Shown one piece after another: positions 1-10,644 of a stretch of DNA of 64,000 nt. Position numbers and translations under genes: made by a program. The notes beneath the pieces are model-generated. The model was given only the letters and a program-made list of their open reading frames with translations. It was not told the DNA's origin and ran no database searches. The DNA comes from Heterohyrax brucei. Its lineage: Eukaryota > Chordata > Mammalia > Hyracoidea > Procaviidae. Every line of letters starts with the position of its first letter. The first letter of the stretch is position 1. The stretch lies in the NCBI GenBank assembly GCA_028571685.1, contig CM053162.1:64344351-64408350 (forward strand), read 5' to 3'.

Positions 1-271
1 TACTTAAGTACTTATAGTCACGTGTATTTACTTTCTTCACATCTGACTAAGCAACGTAAAAATGTGTGAGAAGATCTCTAATCTGAATCACTTCATTGGT
101 CAGTTTCTCTGCCTTAACTGCATCCAGGCATCCTCTGATGTTTAGTGCGGGACTTCAGAGAGACAGGCACATGAATTGCTGCATGAGAAGCCAACCGGTC
201 GTCAAGTGACAAGCTGGATTTTTATGCTGCAGAGCTGGACGTTAGCAGTATTAGCTTATCAATAGGTGGAC

Positions 272-602
272 GCATTGGCGGCTCCATGGTAGAATCTCAC
301 CTTTCAGGTGGGAGAACCTGGGCTTAATTCCCAGCTAATACACTTGATGTACAGTCATTACCCGTCCATGAGTGGAGGCTTGCGTGATGCTGAAAGGATA
401 AACAGGTTTCAGCAGAGCTTGATGACTAGAACAGAATATGAAAACTGGGTAGTCTTCCTAAAATCAGCCCCCAAACTCCTACAGAACACAATGCTCAGAT
501 CTGCAACCAAGGACCAGGTAGCATATATTTCCCTTTTGCACGAGATCAAGATGAGTCAGGGGGTGATTTGCTGGTACTTAACAATAACACCAACAAGTGT
601 GT
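272..602 (+). mobile_element. tRNA-Gly-headed SINE, old copy
   Basis: The first 70 bases (272-342) resemble a tRNA-Gly gene: a TGGTAGAATCTC block like the D-arm/A-box, and GGCTTAATTCCCAG in the position of the T-arm B-box GGTTCGATTCCC. The body that follows (GTGGAGGCTTGCGTGATGCT, later AAAATCAGCC) recurs at about 25.5 kb and 46.8 kb. This is a SINE with a decayed pol III promoter, not a tRNA gene. The B-box is mutated and the 3' end has worn away, so the right edge is approximate. Confidence 0.7.
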
Positions 603-689
603 AATAGAATAATGTCTCTCCAAAAATGCCCAAGCTCTAGTCATGGCAATAATGGATATGTCACATGACATGAGAAAAGCACTTTTTGC

Positions 690-1170
690 AGCTGAGATTC
701 AGTTTAGGGATTATGACATAGGGTGATGGTGAACTCAGTCTAATCACATTAGTCCTTAGAAGCAGAGAATGTTCTATGGCTGGAAGCAGAGGAGGAACGA
801 GGCAGAAAGGCAGGTCAGAGGGATTTGAAACATAAGAACTCACACCGCTGGTAGCTTTGAAGATAGAGGGAGGCATTCACTCTGAGGACACTGGTAGTCT
901 CTAGAAGTTGAGAAACACTTCCCCAACTAAAACCCAACAATAAATGGAGACCTCAGTCCTACCTTCTCACAGAACTGAATTCTGCCAACATCACCTTATG
1001 AATCTGGAAACTATTTTCTCCAGAATCTACACTAAGGAAGGAAGTTGGGCTGGTATCGTCATTTTTAAGTAGTTGATGATTCTATGGGACTTCTGAATGA
1101 TGGAAGGGTGAAGTAATATATTTGTGTTGTTTGCAGTAATTTGCTACAGTGATAATATGTGACAAATACT
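690..1170 (+). mobile_element. MLT1-type (ERVL-MaLR) solo LTR
   Basis: Several recognisable MLT1 blocks occur in order: TCTAATCACATTAGTCCTTA, GCTTTGAAGATAGAGGGAGG, CCTCTAGAAG-like, GACCTCAGTCCTAC, GAACTGAATTCTGCCAACA and the 3' block TTTGTGTTGTTTGCAGTAATT ahead of a worn end. No internal region accompanies it, so it is a solo LTR remnant. The exact subfamily cannot be set by eye. Confidence 0.65.
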
Positions 1171-1223
1171 CTAGGTCAGACTATTCAGAGTTACACAACT
1201 GGTGTCTGATGTTCCAGTATTAC

Positions 1224-1225
<2 letters not shown>

Positions 1226-1269
<44 letters not shown>
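1226..1269. repeat. (CA)n microsatellite followed by (TA)n
   Basis: About 17 uninterrupted CA units pass into five TA units. The frames that read Thr-His repeats across it are artefacts. Confidence 0.95.
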
Positions 1270-1399
1270 CATTTGTCATGGGCAAGGAGATCATGTACTT
1301 ACTGAAGTATCAGATGGTCCCTTTCTCAATTTCACTTTCACTGGCAATTTTTCACATCTGTCATTTTGCAACCTTCTTCTCTCATAGTCAGACAGAGGT

Positions 1400-1640
1400 T
1401 GAAATTATAGGCTTCAGAGCAAACCCTAAACTTGAATCATCATTCGACCAATTCCTGTGAGACTTCAGGCAAGTTTTGGCAGAAACTTCCTCAGTTATGA
1501 AACTTAGATACAATAAAGTTGCTTTATGAGGTTGCAGTGAACATTAAACGAATAAAATGTGATAAAATATACCAATTGCTTAATATAGTAGCTGACATTT
1601 AGTGATAAATATAGTATCTACCTTTATTATTAGTATTGCT
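1400..1640 (+). mobile_element. MIR-like SINE fragment
   Basis: The order of blocks fits the MIR core and 3' half: GAGACTTCAGGCAAGTTTTG, CCTCAGTTATGAAA, a run like AATAAAGTTGCTTTATGAGG and a GTAGCTGACATTTAGTGA-like block. Heavily diverged. Confidence 0.5.
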
Positions 1641-2366
1641 ACAGTTACAATTAACTTTGGAATTATTCTCCTTCCTGTTGAGTCTACCACCTCTTCCCTT
1701 TTGCCAGTTCTATATTATCTTCTTGATCTTAAAAGACACATTTGTGCCAAAGCCTGTGTAACAGGATTTACATCTCCTTCTCCTTAACTTTGTCCTCCTT
1801 TCTTCCTGTTTGCCTCCTCCCTATCTTAACCTCTTTCCCTTTCTGTCTCCCACCCTTAACAAACATGCCAAAGTTCAAAAGGAGAATGAATGATTTAAAG
1901 AATAAACACTATAATCCAAACATTTTTCTTCTACCTACCTGGCTCTCATTAACCATAAAGACCTAAGATTTAGCAGTTTGTTTCATTTCTTTACAATCAA
2001 TGCTATCTATTTATACATCTATTTTTTAAATCATTATTGCTAAAGGCTTCTCTGTATTTTCAGTGCTTTCAAAAATCAATATTTGTCTTTCCTGATCCTC
2101 ACGATTACCTATTTATTTTCTATTGTTCATTGGTTTCAGGTCTTACACCAGGGAGCTTCTCCAGTCTTGTGTAGATTTACTCTAATGTTTTTCTTCCCAG
2201 CTAAATGTTTAAATTAAATGTTTGGCTCATTGATTTTTTGTATTTTATCTTTTCTTTTAAAAATATTTAAACTATCTAGTTTTATCTGAAATATTAGATG
2301 CATAATGTTTAATTGCCCCTCTGTTACAAAATATGTTCAAGCTTCAATTATTTTATCTTCTTTACA
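1641..2366. other. AT- and pyrimidine-rich stretch, nothing recognised
   Basis: No gene or confident repeat is visible. Short frames here are pyrimidine-rich chance ORFs. Part of it may be worn antisense LINE sequence. Confidence 0.4.
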
Positions 2367-3745
2367 TAATGACCAGAGACCAGATGAGCTGTGGAATGAC
2401 ATAAAGGACATCATATGTGAAGAAAGCAAAAAGTCATTTAAAAGACAAAAAAAGAAAGAAAAAAAGTCTAAATGGGCATCAGAGGGACTCTGAAACTTGT
2501 TCTTGAACATCAAATAGCTAATGTGAATGGAAGAAATGATGAAGTAAAAGAGCTGAACGAAAGAGCTCAAAGAGTAGTTTAAAAAACAAAGTAAAATACT
2601 ATAATGAAGTGTTCGAAGACCTGGAGTTAGAACACTAAATGGAAAAGACACACAGGACATCTTTTCAAGCTGAGAGAAATGAAGAAAAAAATTCAAACCT
2701 CAAGTTGCAACACTGAAGGATTTCAGAGCCGAAAATACTGAGCAACACAGGAAGCATAAAAATAAGATGTCAGGAACACTCAGAGCCCCAGTACTAAAAA
2801 GAATTGGTCAGTATCCTAACATTTCATCAGATGTCATATGACTAAGAGTCAATGATATTCAAGGAAGAGGCCCAAGATGAGCTGAAGGCACTGGAGAAAT
2901 ACAAGACTCCAGAAATTGAAGGAATAGCAGTTGAGAAGTTTCAACAAGCAGCGTAACCCTGAGAGTGATCATTTATCTACGTCAAGAAATTTGAAAGACA
3001 GCTGCCTGTTCAATCAGCTAAAAGAGATTCATATTTGTGCCCATCCCAGGTGACCCAATGAAATGCAGAACTTCTCTAATAATAACATCACAAACAAGTA
3101 AACCTTTGCTGAAGGTCATTCAAAAATGTTTACAGCAATCCATTGATAAGGAAGTGCCAAAATTTTAAGGTGGATTCAGAAGAGGATGTGGAACAAAGTG
3201 TATCACTGCTGATGTCAGATGAATCATAGTTCAAGGCAGAGAATAATGAAAAGTTGTTTGCCTACCTGTTTTATTGACTAATACTCAACTGTGTGGATTT
3301 TATTGTGAAGAGTAATAATTCTAGAACAGTTAGTTTTGCTCATGCAGAACCTGTGTATAATTTAAGAAACAGTCATTCAAACAGAAAAAGAAGTTTAAAA
3401 TCAGCAAAAATGTTCATCCGTGTTATATTCTTTCACCATACTTAGTCAATCTGCATACTGATCAAATAACCTGAGCATATAGATTATATAAAAAAGAATG
3501 TACCCTCAGGACTGGAAGAAGAAGACTCATTAACAACTTGAGATATTCAAATATCACAATATTGCTAGCTGAAAATAAGGAAGACTTGAAGCACTTACCG
3601 ATGAAGATAAAAGACTACAGCTTTCAGTATAAGATTACATCTCCACATTAAAAAAAATAATATCCTCACAACTGCACCAGTAAGAAACATCATGATAAAT
3701 GGAGAAAAGATTGAAGTTGTCAAAGATTTTACTTTACTTGTACCC
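2367..3745 (+). mobile_element. RTE (BovB-like) LINE, 5'-truncated decayed copy
   Basis: It aligns by eye with the better RTE copy at 50.5-51.9 kb. Matching blocks include AATGACCAGAGACCAGATGA, the purine-rich AAGTCATTTAAAAGA run, the RT segment around 2880-3080 and the later ACTCATTAACAACTTGAGAT and GTAAGAAACATCATGATAAA blocks. The frame is broken throughout by stops and shifts, so no protein is made. It stops where LTR sequence begins at about 3750, and the RTE 3' quarter is missing or reduced to the short tail at 3974-4036. Confidence 0.8.
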
Positions 3746-3749
3746 AGAA

Positions 3750-3957
3750 CTCCTCTGTGAAGAAGCACCTAGACTAAACCAGGGGAAGATTTATGACAAG
3801 GAGCTTCCAACTGAGTTGACAGAGACAGAAAGCCTTACCCAGGAGCTGGGCCCCTGAGTTAGGATCTACACAACTGAACTGTGGGAGAATAAACTTCTGC
3901 TAGTTAAAGCTGTCTATTGGGGTATTTCTGTTACAGCAGAGCTAGATAACTAAGACA
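3750..3957 (+). mobile_element. 3' part of an ERVL-like LTR
   Basis: It carries the LTR end signature AATAAACTTCTGCTAGTTAA (polyadenylation signal) followed by GGTATTTCTGTTACAGCAGA and GAGCTAGATAACTAAGACA. The same block ends the LTR at 38.47-39.0 kb. It sits inside or at the edge of the RTE copy. Confidence 0.65.
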
Positions 3958-3973
3958 AATAAGCTTAAAGTTA

Positions 3974-4036
3974 GTTATAGTTGTATAATGTCTCATGAGT
4001 GGGAATCTACTGGATAGCACCTAAGAACAACAGCAC
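3974..4036 (+). mobile_element. RTE/AfroSINE 3' tail fragment
   Basis: CTCATGAGTGGGAATCTACT followed by GATAGCACCTAAGAACAAC matches the RTE 3' terminus (GAGTCGGAACCGACTC, GGCACCTAACAACAAC) with scattered mutations. It may be the displaced 3' end of the 2.4-3.7 kb RTE. Confidence 0.6.
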
Positions 4037-4289
4037 TCTGCATGTTATTCAGATGTATTATTTAAATTCCAGTAGAAGGCATTTTCTACTTCTTACTGCT
4101 ATTATTATACATTATGCTTTTGCATCTTGATTAGCAAAATTGATCTATATAAAATTCAGTTATTAAAAAAATTAGCCACTTCCTGTTTGGCCTGGTTTAT
4201 GGATGATATTTATTTGTTTATTTATAAACATATAGTCTGTGGTTGAAATAAATGGATAATTTTGTGGTTGTTCTTCTGTATTTATATTC

Positions 4290-4412
4290 AGATAAACATT
4301 TTAAAAACTTGATTGTGCTATAACTCACATAGTCTATCACTCACTTACTTAAGGTGTACAATTGAATAGATTTTAGTGTATTGACAAGATTGTACAACTA
4401 TCATCACTCTCT
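4290..4412 (-). mobile_element. Ancient L1 3' end (outer part)
   Basis: The antisense L1M-type 3' end GGTGTACAATTGAATAGATT is followed by CAACTATCATCACTCTCTAA. The same element resumes at 5225 on the far side of a younger L1 insertion. Confidence 0.65.
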
Positions 4413-4429
4413 AATTCCAGAGTATTTTT
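4413..4429. repeat. Target-site duplication, left copy
   Basis: AATTCCAGAGTATTTTT here recurs as AATTTCAGAGTATTTTT at 5208-5224 (one mismatch in 17), bracketing the L1 3' segment. Confidence 0.85.
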
Positions 4430-5207
4430 TATTATGATTAAATGAATAATACAATCCAAGTCAATCTTGTATACCCATCTTTCTACAACTCTATCTGCTT
4501 TCCTTACCCTGTGACAGCACACTCCTCCTTTTCAGTCTTCTGGTATCCTCTTAATGAACACCTGGCCCCTCCTTTCTATCCTCCCGTCTCCCCTCTAGAA
4601 AGAAACCAGTAGGGCAACCTTCTATAAACGTATAAAACCATAAAGTATACACACCACATACTCATCTGTGTCCCCAAGTCCAGTCTTCTTCATCTGATGA
4701 TTTGACCTCAGTACTGGTTTCAGATCTGGCGCAGCAGCAAGTCTAGGGTCCATGTTCCCAGGAGACCCTCCAGTCTGTCAGACCATCAGTTCTGGTCTTT
4801 TAGTAGAGTTCTTGATCTGCAAAGCTCTTTTTCTCAGGCTACATGAAGGACTCCACATTGTGTCCCGTATCAGGGCTGTCTTTGGTGGTGGCTGGGCATC
4901 ATCTGGTTCTTCTGGTCTCATGCTGATGTAGTCTCCCACTCAAATGGGTCCTTCTGTGTCCTGGGCTCATTTTTCCTCATGTCCTTGATGTGCTCAGTGG
5001 TCATCTGTTCAAGGTGAATTGGGATCAGTTGAAGTTCCTCAGATAGCAGCTTGCTGGCTTTTAAGACACCAGACACCACTCACAAATTGGGCTGCAGAAG
5101 ACTCTCTTAACAAAAGGGTAGTCATGCTAATTGATCTTGATGTCCCCTGAAAATACAGTCCACATACCCCTGTCCCTGCTACTCTATCCTTCGAAATGTT
5201 GAGTTGT
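4430..5207 (-). mobile_element. Afrotherian L1 3'UTR insertion, 5'-truncated
   Basis: Antisense copy of the L1 3'UTR also seen at 13.2-14.0 kb (antisense) and 28.62 kb (sense): TGACAGCAC, GCACTCCTCCTTTTCAGTC and CAGCTTGCTGGCTTTTAAGA blocks are shared. The poly(A) end lies on the left as a T-rich run. Target-site duplications at 4413-4429 and 5208-5224 show it inserted into an older L1. Confidence 0.85.
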
Positions 5208-5224
5208 AATTTCAGAGTATTTTT
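5208..5224. repeat. Target-site duplication, right copy
   Basis: Partner of 4413-4429. Confidence 0.85.
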
Positions 5225-5710
5225 AACATCTCTCAAAAAACCTGTAAACGTCAACAATTATCTTTCGTTCCTATTCCTTCCTCTACACCTTTCGTCCATG
5301 ACCCAAGCAATCTGTATCCCATCTCTAATGTTTTGCCTATTGTAAAAATTTACATGCATGGAATCATACAATTTGTAGACTTTTGTGACTGACTTCCTTC
5401 ATTTAGCATAATGTTATCAACTTATCATCAATCTCATAGAATGTATCAGTACTTTATTCTCTTTTATTTTCACATAATATTTCTTGTATGGAGAAACAAA
5501 TTTTTTTTTATTTAAACACCAGTTGGGCATTTAGGTGGTTTCCAAACTTTTAGTATTATTAACTACGTTCCATTTACAAATTTTACTTAATTACATGTAT
5601 TTTATATCTTTTGGTTATAAGAGTAGAATTACTGGGTCATAAAACATCTCTACATTTAGCACTTAGAGGAATTTCCAAAATTGTTATCCAAAGTAGTTAT
5701 ACATTATCTA

Positions 5711-5876
5711 GCCTCTGGTGGCTTAGTGATTAAGAGTTATGCATGTGAACCAAAAAGTTCAGCATCCAGAATCCAACAAGTGCTCCTTGGCAATTCTATG
5801 AGGCAGTTCTGCTCTGTGCTTTAGGGTCACTATGAGTTGGAATCAACTCAGTAGCAATGGGTTTGGTTGTGGGTTT
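5711..5876 (+). mobile_element. AfroSINE
   Basis: Head CCTCTGGTGGCTTAGTGATT, middle GTGCTCCTTGGCAATTCTAT, tail ATGAGTTGGAATCAACTCAG then GGGTTTGGTTG. Full length but old. Confidence 0.9.
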
Positions 5877-6000
5877 GTTAGTAATGTATGTGGGTTCTAA
5901 TTTCCCCACATTTTTGTCAAAACTTATTATTGTCTGTCTTATACATTAGCTGCTTTAGTGAGTGTAAGGTAGTATCTACTGTAGTTTTGAATTTCATTTC

Positions 6001-6147
6001 CCTGATGATGCAGTGTTTAAGACTGCTGCTGCTAACCAAAAGATTGGCAATTTGAATTCACCAGATGCTCTTTAAAAACTGTATGAGGTAGTTCTCCTTG
6101 GTCCTATAGTATCGGTGTTAGTTTGAATCCACTCAGTGGTAGCAGGC
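6001..6147 (+). mobile_element. AfroSINE, old
   Basis: CTGCTGCTAACCAAAAGATT, then GATGCTCTTTAAAAACTGTA and a worn tail TTTGAATCCACTCAGTGGTA. Confidence 0.8.
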
Positions 6148-6449
6148 AAGCAAGTATCTTATGATTTTTAGTATCTTTTCCTGTGGTTTTTGGCCATTTG
6201 TGTATCTTCAACGAGGAAATAGCTATTCAAATTCTTTGATCATTATAAAACTGAATTTTGCTTTTTATTATTGCATTGTAAGATTTCTTTATGTTTTCTA
6301 GATCCCAAGCCCTTGTCAGATACGTGGAGGCAAATATTTTTTCTCATTGTATGAATTTTCTTTTCACTTTTATGATGGAGTCATTTGATGCATAAACAGT
6401 TTTAATTTTGTGAAGCGCAGTTTATTCATATATATGCTTTTTGTTTCTC

Positions 6450-6480
6450 AGATCCGACTCGACGGCACTTGGCCTTGGCT
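6450..6480 (+). mobile_element. Tail-only SINE fragment (copy 1)
   Basis: GATCCGACTCGACGGCACTT followed by GGCCTTGGCT interrupts antisense L1 between TTTTTGTTTCTC and TGTGATTTTGGTGTCATA. Only about 30 bp of SINE 3' end is present and no clear target-site duplication is seen. Confidence 0.75.
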
Positions 6481-6944
6481 TGTGATTTTGGTGTCATATG
6501 TAGCAAACCAGCACTCCACACAACATCATGGGTATTTACTCTTATGTCTTCATCTAGGAGTTTCCTACTTTCAGCTATTTTTTAGGCCTATGGTGTGAGA
6601 CATGGATCAATTCATTTTTTGCATGTTGATATCCAGTTGTCCAAGCACCATTTGTTAAAAAGACCATCCAATCTCTCATTGAATTGTCTTGATACTCTTG
6701 TTGCAATTCAATCAATTATGAATTTGAGGATTTACTTCTGGTCTCTCAATTGTATTCCATGGGTTTATATGTCTATATGTTGAGAACTGCATTGAATTGA
6801 GATAGCTGAGCTGGGCTGAGTTGCCCAATTTTGGGAGTAGCTGATTAAGACAACAAAAGCTAAGTGACAGACATGTGTTTAATCACTTACTGAAAAATAT
6901 CATCAAGTTTCTTATCCAAAGAAAATGTCATTTACCTCTTGTTC

Positions 6945-7082
6945 CAAACCCTGTTGGCATAGGGTTTAACTGTTATCCACCAAGCACACCTCGGAAACTA
7001 TCGGGTAGTTCTATTGTGTCTGACAGGGTAACTGTAAGTCAGAATCCACTCAACGGTAGTGGGTTTGCTTGGGGTTTGGTTT
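6945..7082 (+). mobile_element. AfroSINE with internal deletion
   Basis: Starts CAAACCCTGTTGGCATAGGG and ends CAGAATCCACTCAACGGTAG then GGGTTTG. The segment between the tRNA-like head and CACCAAGCACACC is shortened. Confidence 0.8.
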
Positions 7083-7260
7083 ATGGAATGGTACTGGAGG
7101 AGGATCACATGCATCAGTGCAGACACGGAGATCTACTTCAGTGCTAAGGGAGCCCCAGTCCAAAGGCTTCTTCAGTGCTATGGACCTGGGCTATGGTGGT
7201 CTTGAGGGTAATATATATAGGAAGAACTAGAAGTGGGTAAGTACTGAGTTCTGAGTCAGA

Positions 7261-7440
7261 GGAATCCCAGGATGGCACAAATGTTTAAGTGCCAACCCAA
7301 AGGTTAGCATTTCAAATCCACCCAGAGCTCACCAGAAGAAGCCTAGCAATCTTAGGAACACTGAGGGCAGTTCTTCTGGCTCCTCCAGGGTTGTTATAAG
7401 TCAAATCAGCTTGACAGCAATCAGTTTGACTTTTGTTTTT
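7261..7440 (+). mobile_element. AfroSINE, old
   Basis: CCCAGGATGGCACAAATGTT, TTTCAAATCCACCCAGAGCT and a tail AGTCAAATCAGCTTGACAGC. Strongly diverged. Confidence 0.7.
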
Positions 7441-8394
7441 ATCAGCATATAATGACTGTCTTTGATGTTTGATGCCTTAAAATCTGTATTCATTATTACG
7501 AAGAATTATGGCAGTTTTAATTTGGTTATAACTCCCATAGCATGTGCTTGCCAGTCTTTCCCTTTCTTTTGCCTACTTGTCAGATCTTTTTCTCATAAAA
7601 CTTTGTATGTAAAATTTTATCTTCTAACATGAGCATTTAGTACTTTTTAAAAATATTTATTGTAGTATACAATGCAGTTAGATTTTTTTCTCTATAACTT
7701 TATTTTGTGCTATAAGGAACTCTTTTTAAACTTCTCTGCTTTCTTAATTTCATTATTTTTTTTTCCTTATTTAATTTTTTTCTCCTTTACCGAGTTTGGA
7801 GGCTATATACTCTTAGAATATTTTTATTACTATTTTAGATGTTTTAATATGTTTACACAAGCAGAATGCTATTTGTCCCACTTTCAACTATCACAAGGGT
7901 TGTAGAACACATCAATGTTAATTATCCCTCGAAGTACATGCTATTAACTTTTATTATTGTCACTGTAATTGTTTTCCATTGATTTTTAGTTGAATATTAT
8001 TTTTTGTTACACACAGTAAAAATCTGTTTAGATTTACCCCTATGTTTATCACTTTCTTTGTTTATTATTCACTGTAATTTTATGTATCTTCCACCCAGGA
8101 TCACTCTTCTACTGTCTAAACTATATCTTTAGTATTTAATTTAAATTTAAATGACAGGCTATAGAAAACTCTGCTTTTGTTTGTTTGAAAAATTCCTGAA
8201 TTTATCCTTGCTGCTGAAATCCCTTTTGTCAAATAAATAATACTACACTGATAAGAATGTTCTGCCAACGCATTGGCAATATTACTCTTGTTGAGAAGAC
8301 ATTTGTCAGTCAGATTAGTCAATCTGTTTTTTCTCTTTGGCTGTTGTAACATCTTCTCATTGTTGGCTTGTGCTAACTCTGCTGTGTCCAGATG

Positions 8395-8398
<4 letters not shown>

Positions 8399-8443
<45 letters not shown>
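8399..8443. repeat. (TC)n microsatellite
   Basis: About 20 TC units. It creates spurious Ser-Leu and Arg-Glu frames. Confidence 0.95.
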
Positions 8444-8444
<1 letters not shown>

Positions 8445-8876
8445 TACTTATTTTGGACGTTTTCAGTTTCTGAAACTGTACGATCAAGGTACTTTTTGGG
8501 TTCTGGAAAATTCTCAATCATTATTTCTTACATGTTTTATTTGCCCAGTTCTCTCTCTTCTTCTTGTCTCCATGAGTTATATTGTATATTATTCTTTATT
8601 CTACTTCTTTATATTGTTCCCTACCTTTATATTGTTCTCTATTCTTTTATATTCTTCTATATTCTACTTTATATTGTTCTCTACTTTCATATTGTATGTT
8701 GTGTAATCTTTTTTTCAAATCTTTTACAAGCTAACAATTCTTTAGCTATTAATTGTGTTCTTATGTTTTTGTTTTAATTTTTAGTTCTAGAAATTATATT
8801 TTAATATTTCAGGAATATAACTTGTCTCTTTTAGTATTTTTGATCTTCTGTCGAATTTGTCCTGTCTGTTTTATTT

Positions 8877-9043
8877 GAATCCCTGGTGATGCAACGACTA
8901 AAATCAAGGGCTGCTGACCAAGTGCTCAGCAGTTTAAATTCGCCAGCTGCTCCTTGGAAACCTTCTGGGGCACTCCCTCTCTGCCATATACGATTGCTAT
9001 GAATCAGAATCAACTCAATGGCAGCAAGTTTGGTTTGTGGTTC
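8877..9043 (+). mobile_element. AfroSINE
   Basis: Head AATCCCTGGTGATGCAACGA, middle GCTGCTCCTTGGAAACCTTC, tail ATGAATCAGAATCAACTCAA then GGCAGCAAGTTTGGTT. Confidence 0.9.
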
Positions 9044-9908
9044 TTTTATTTAAGTACATTTAACAACTTGTGTTATGTTGTCTCACAACTGCAACAGCTG
9101 AAGATCTGAGGATCTGATTTTTCTCTACACGGTTTCTGTTGGTTTTTGTTAGTGGATCTTTTGAACTTGTGCTTTTTTTGGTGATTTTCAAGTGAAAAAA
9201 AAAGAATAAAGAAAGGCATGGCTCTTTTTATGATCAGCCTGTAAGTGTTATTGCCATAATTGAGGGTGGGTTCTTTAAAAATATATTTGTATATACTTTC
9301 CAGGAACATGGGAACACTAGCAAGCCACCCGAAACTTTTTTTTTTTTTTGCTTTGTTTTATTTTTTAACCCAAGGATGCTCAGACACATGGTCTACGCAA
9401 ACTGAGGCTTCACATAGAGAAGTCTGGTTTGTGACATCGAGCTACTAGAAAGAGTTTTTGCTTGTACTCAGGTTCCTATTTTGATTATTTAAATCCCCTA
9501 GCAGTAGTAACCTGGCATGCCAAGTTCACTTCTAGTTCATCTTTCCTCAGAGGCTCTTTTATTTCAGGCTATTCTTTATGCCAAGGTTAGAGTCTTTTTT
9601 CTTGTTGGACTCCTGATTGAGACGAGCCCCAGTCTTGCTTCCTCTCCTCTCCGCACATGAGGACATGGAAACAAAAGATCTATGGTCTTCAGTGTTAACA
9701 AAGAACCTTAAGAGAAAAAAAGGTTTCTGTGCTCTGCTTACCTCTTTGAGTCCCTCTTCCTTTGACAAATCTGACACTAAAGCATTTACTACTAAACTGT
9801 TAGTTAATTAAAATAATTTTTAAAATAGATTTTTATTTTGCATTTTTAAAAATTGTCATGTATATCAAATACCACCTTTTATATCTTCTTGCACAGAACA
9901 GAAACATG

Positions 9909-10472
9909 ATATCTGACAATTAAGTTCATGAACTTAAATGTTTGAAGTGCTATGTACCTCGTTGCTGAATATCATTACAGTCACCTTCGAAGTACTCCCT
10001 TGGGAAGCTATGCACCAATGTCAGCACCTAGTCCACCCTTCAAGGCAATTTAGGAATTCTTTCTAGAACGGTCACTGTGCACAGGTGCACTGCGGCAAAT
10101 CTGCAAACTTAATTGCAGAGTAGTCTGTGAGGGAGGCTTTAGCCAGTAAACAAATAACTGTATTGGAACACCCTCCTTACTCACCCAATCCTACCCTCAA
10201 TGACTTTTTTCTTTACTCAAAGATAAAGGAAGTATTGAAAGGATGGCATTTTGATGACATTCAGGACACCAAGGGTAATACGAAGACAGCCCTGATAAAG
10301 ATTCCAGAAATAGTTCCCCAATTGCCTCGAAAGGTGGACTAGGCACTGGCGTCAGTTCATAGCTTCCCAAGGGAAGTACTTTGAAGGTGACTATGGTGAT
10401 ATTCGGGAAGGAGGTGTGCAGCCCTTTTTCTAGGATGAGTTTCTGTACTTAACTGGCAGTCCTCGTAGGCAT
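9909..10472 (+). mobile_element. Mariner-like element remnant with long inverted arms
   Basis: The left end TATCTGACAATTAAGTTCAT and right end GTACTTAACTGGCAGTCCTC are the terminal inverted repeats of the mariner copy at 27.86 kb. The middle (10127-10342) encodes a degenerate transposase C-terminus (LASKQITVLEHPPYSPN, then FFLYSKIKE), matching 29037-29147. Unusually, about 9945-10065 is a reverse complement of about 10310-10430, so the inversion extends well beyond the terminal repeats. The N-terminal two thirds of the transposase are absent, so the element is non-autonomous and dead. Confidence 0.8.
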
Positions 10473-10625
10473 TCATATGTATTTGCTATGAACTTCGTGT
10501 TCAGAACCGCTGCATCATTATATTATGTTCTTGGACGTAATGCTTTCCCTCACCTTTACTTCTCCCCAACATAGCTTAGCTTGACTCACTGCAGTCATCT
10601 GCATCAGTACCTCCATGCAAACTAA

Positions 10626-10644
10626 CACATGTGGCTGAGATTAG
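10626..10644. repeat. Target-site duplication of the RTE, left
   Basis: CACATGTGGCTGAGATTAG here against CACATGGTGGCTGAGATTAG at 12231-12250 (one base indel). Confidence 0.9.

Larger units (their letters stand above)
5225..6790 (-). mobile_element. Ancient L1 ORF2/3' region, interrupted
   Basis: Antisense L1 landmarks appear in order: GACTGACTTCCTTCATTTAG, CACCAGTTGGGCATTTAGGT, CATTTCCCTGATGATG-like, CCCTTGTCAGATACG, TTTTGGTGTCATATG and the CAATTGTATTCCATGGGTTT block. Two AfroSINEs (5711-5876, 6001-6147) and a tail-only fragment (6450-6480) interrupt it. Coding capacity is lost. Confidence 0.75.
7441..9900 (-). mobile_element. Ancient L1, antisense, decayed
   Basis: Antisense L1 ORF2/ORF1-side blocks appear, the clearest being TTCTGGAAAATTCTCAATCA then TTATTTCTTACATGTTTTAT, and TCTAGAAATTATATTTTA. 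An AfroSINE (8877-9043) and a (TC)n array interrupt it. T-rich frames inside are not genes. The right part (9044-9900) is assigned with less certainty. Confidence 0.55.

Noticed and set aside
272-342. Functional tRNA-Gly gene
   Set aside because: The B-box is mutated, the stems are imperfect and the sequence continues into a SINE body repeated elsewhere in the window.
8116-8777. Frames of 104-146 codons across the (TC)n array
   Set aside because: Produced by the microsatellite and T-rich antisense L1. No domain, no codon bias.
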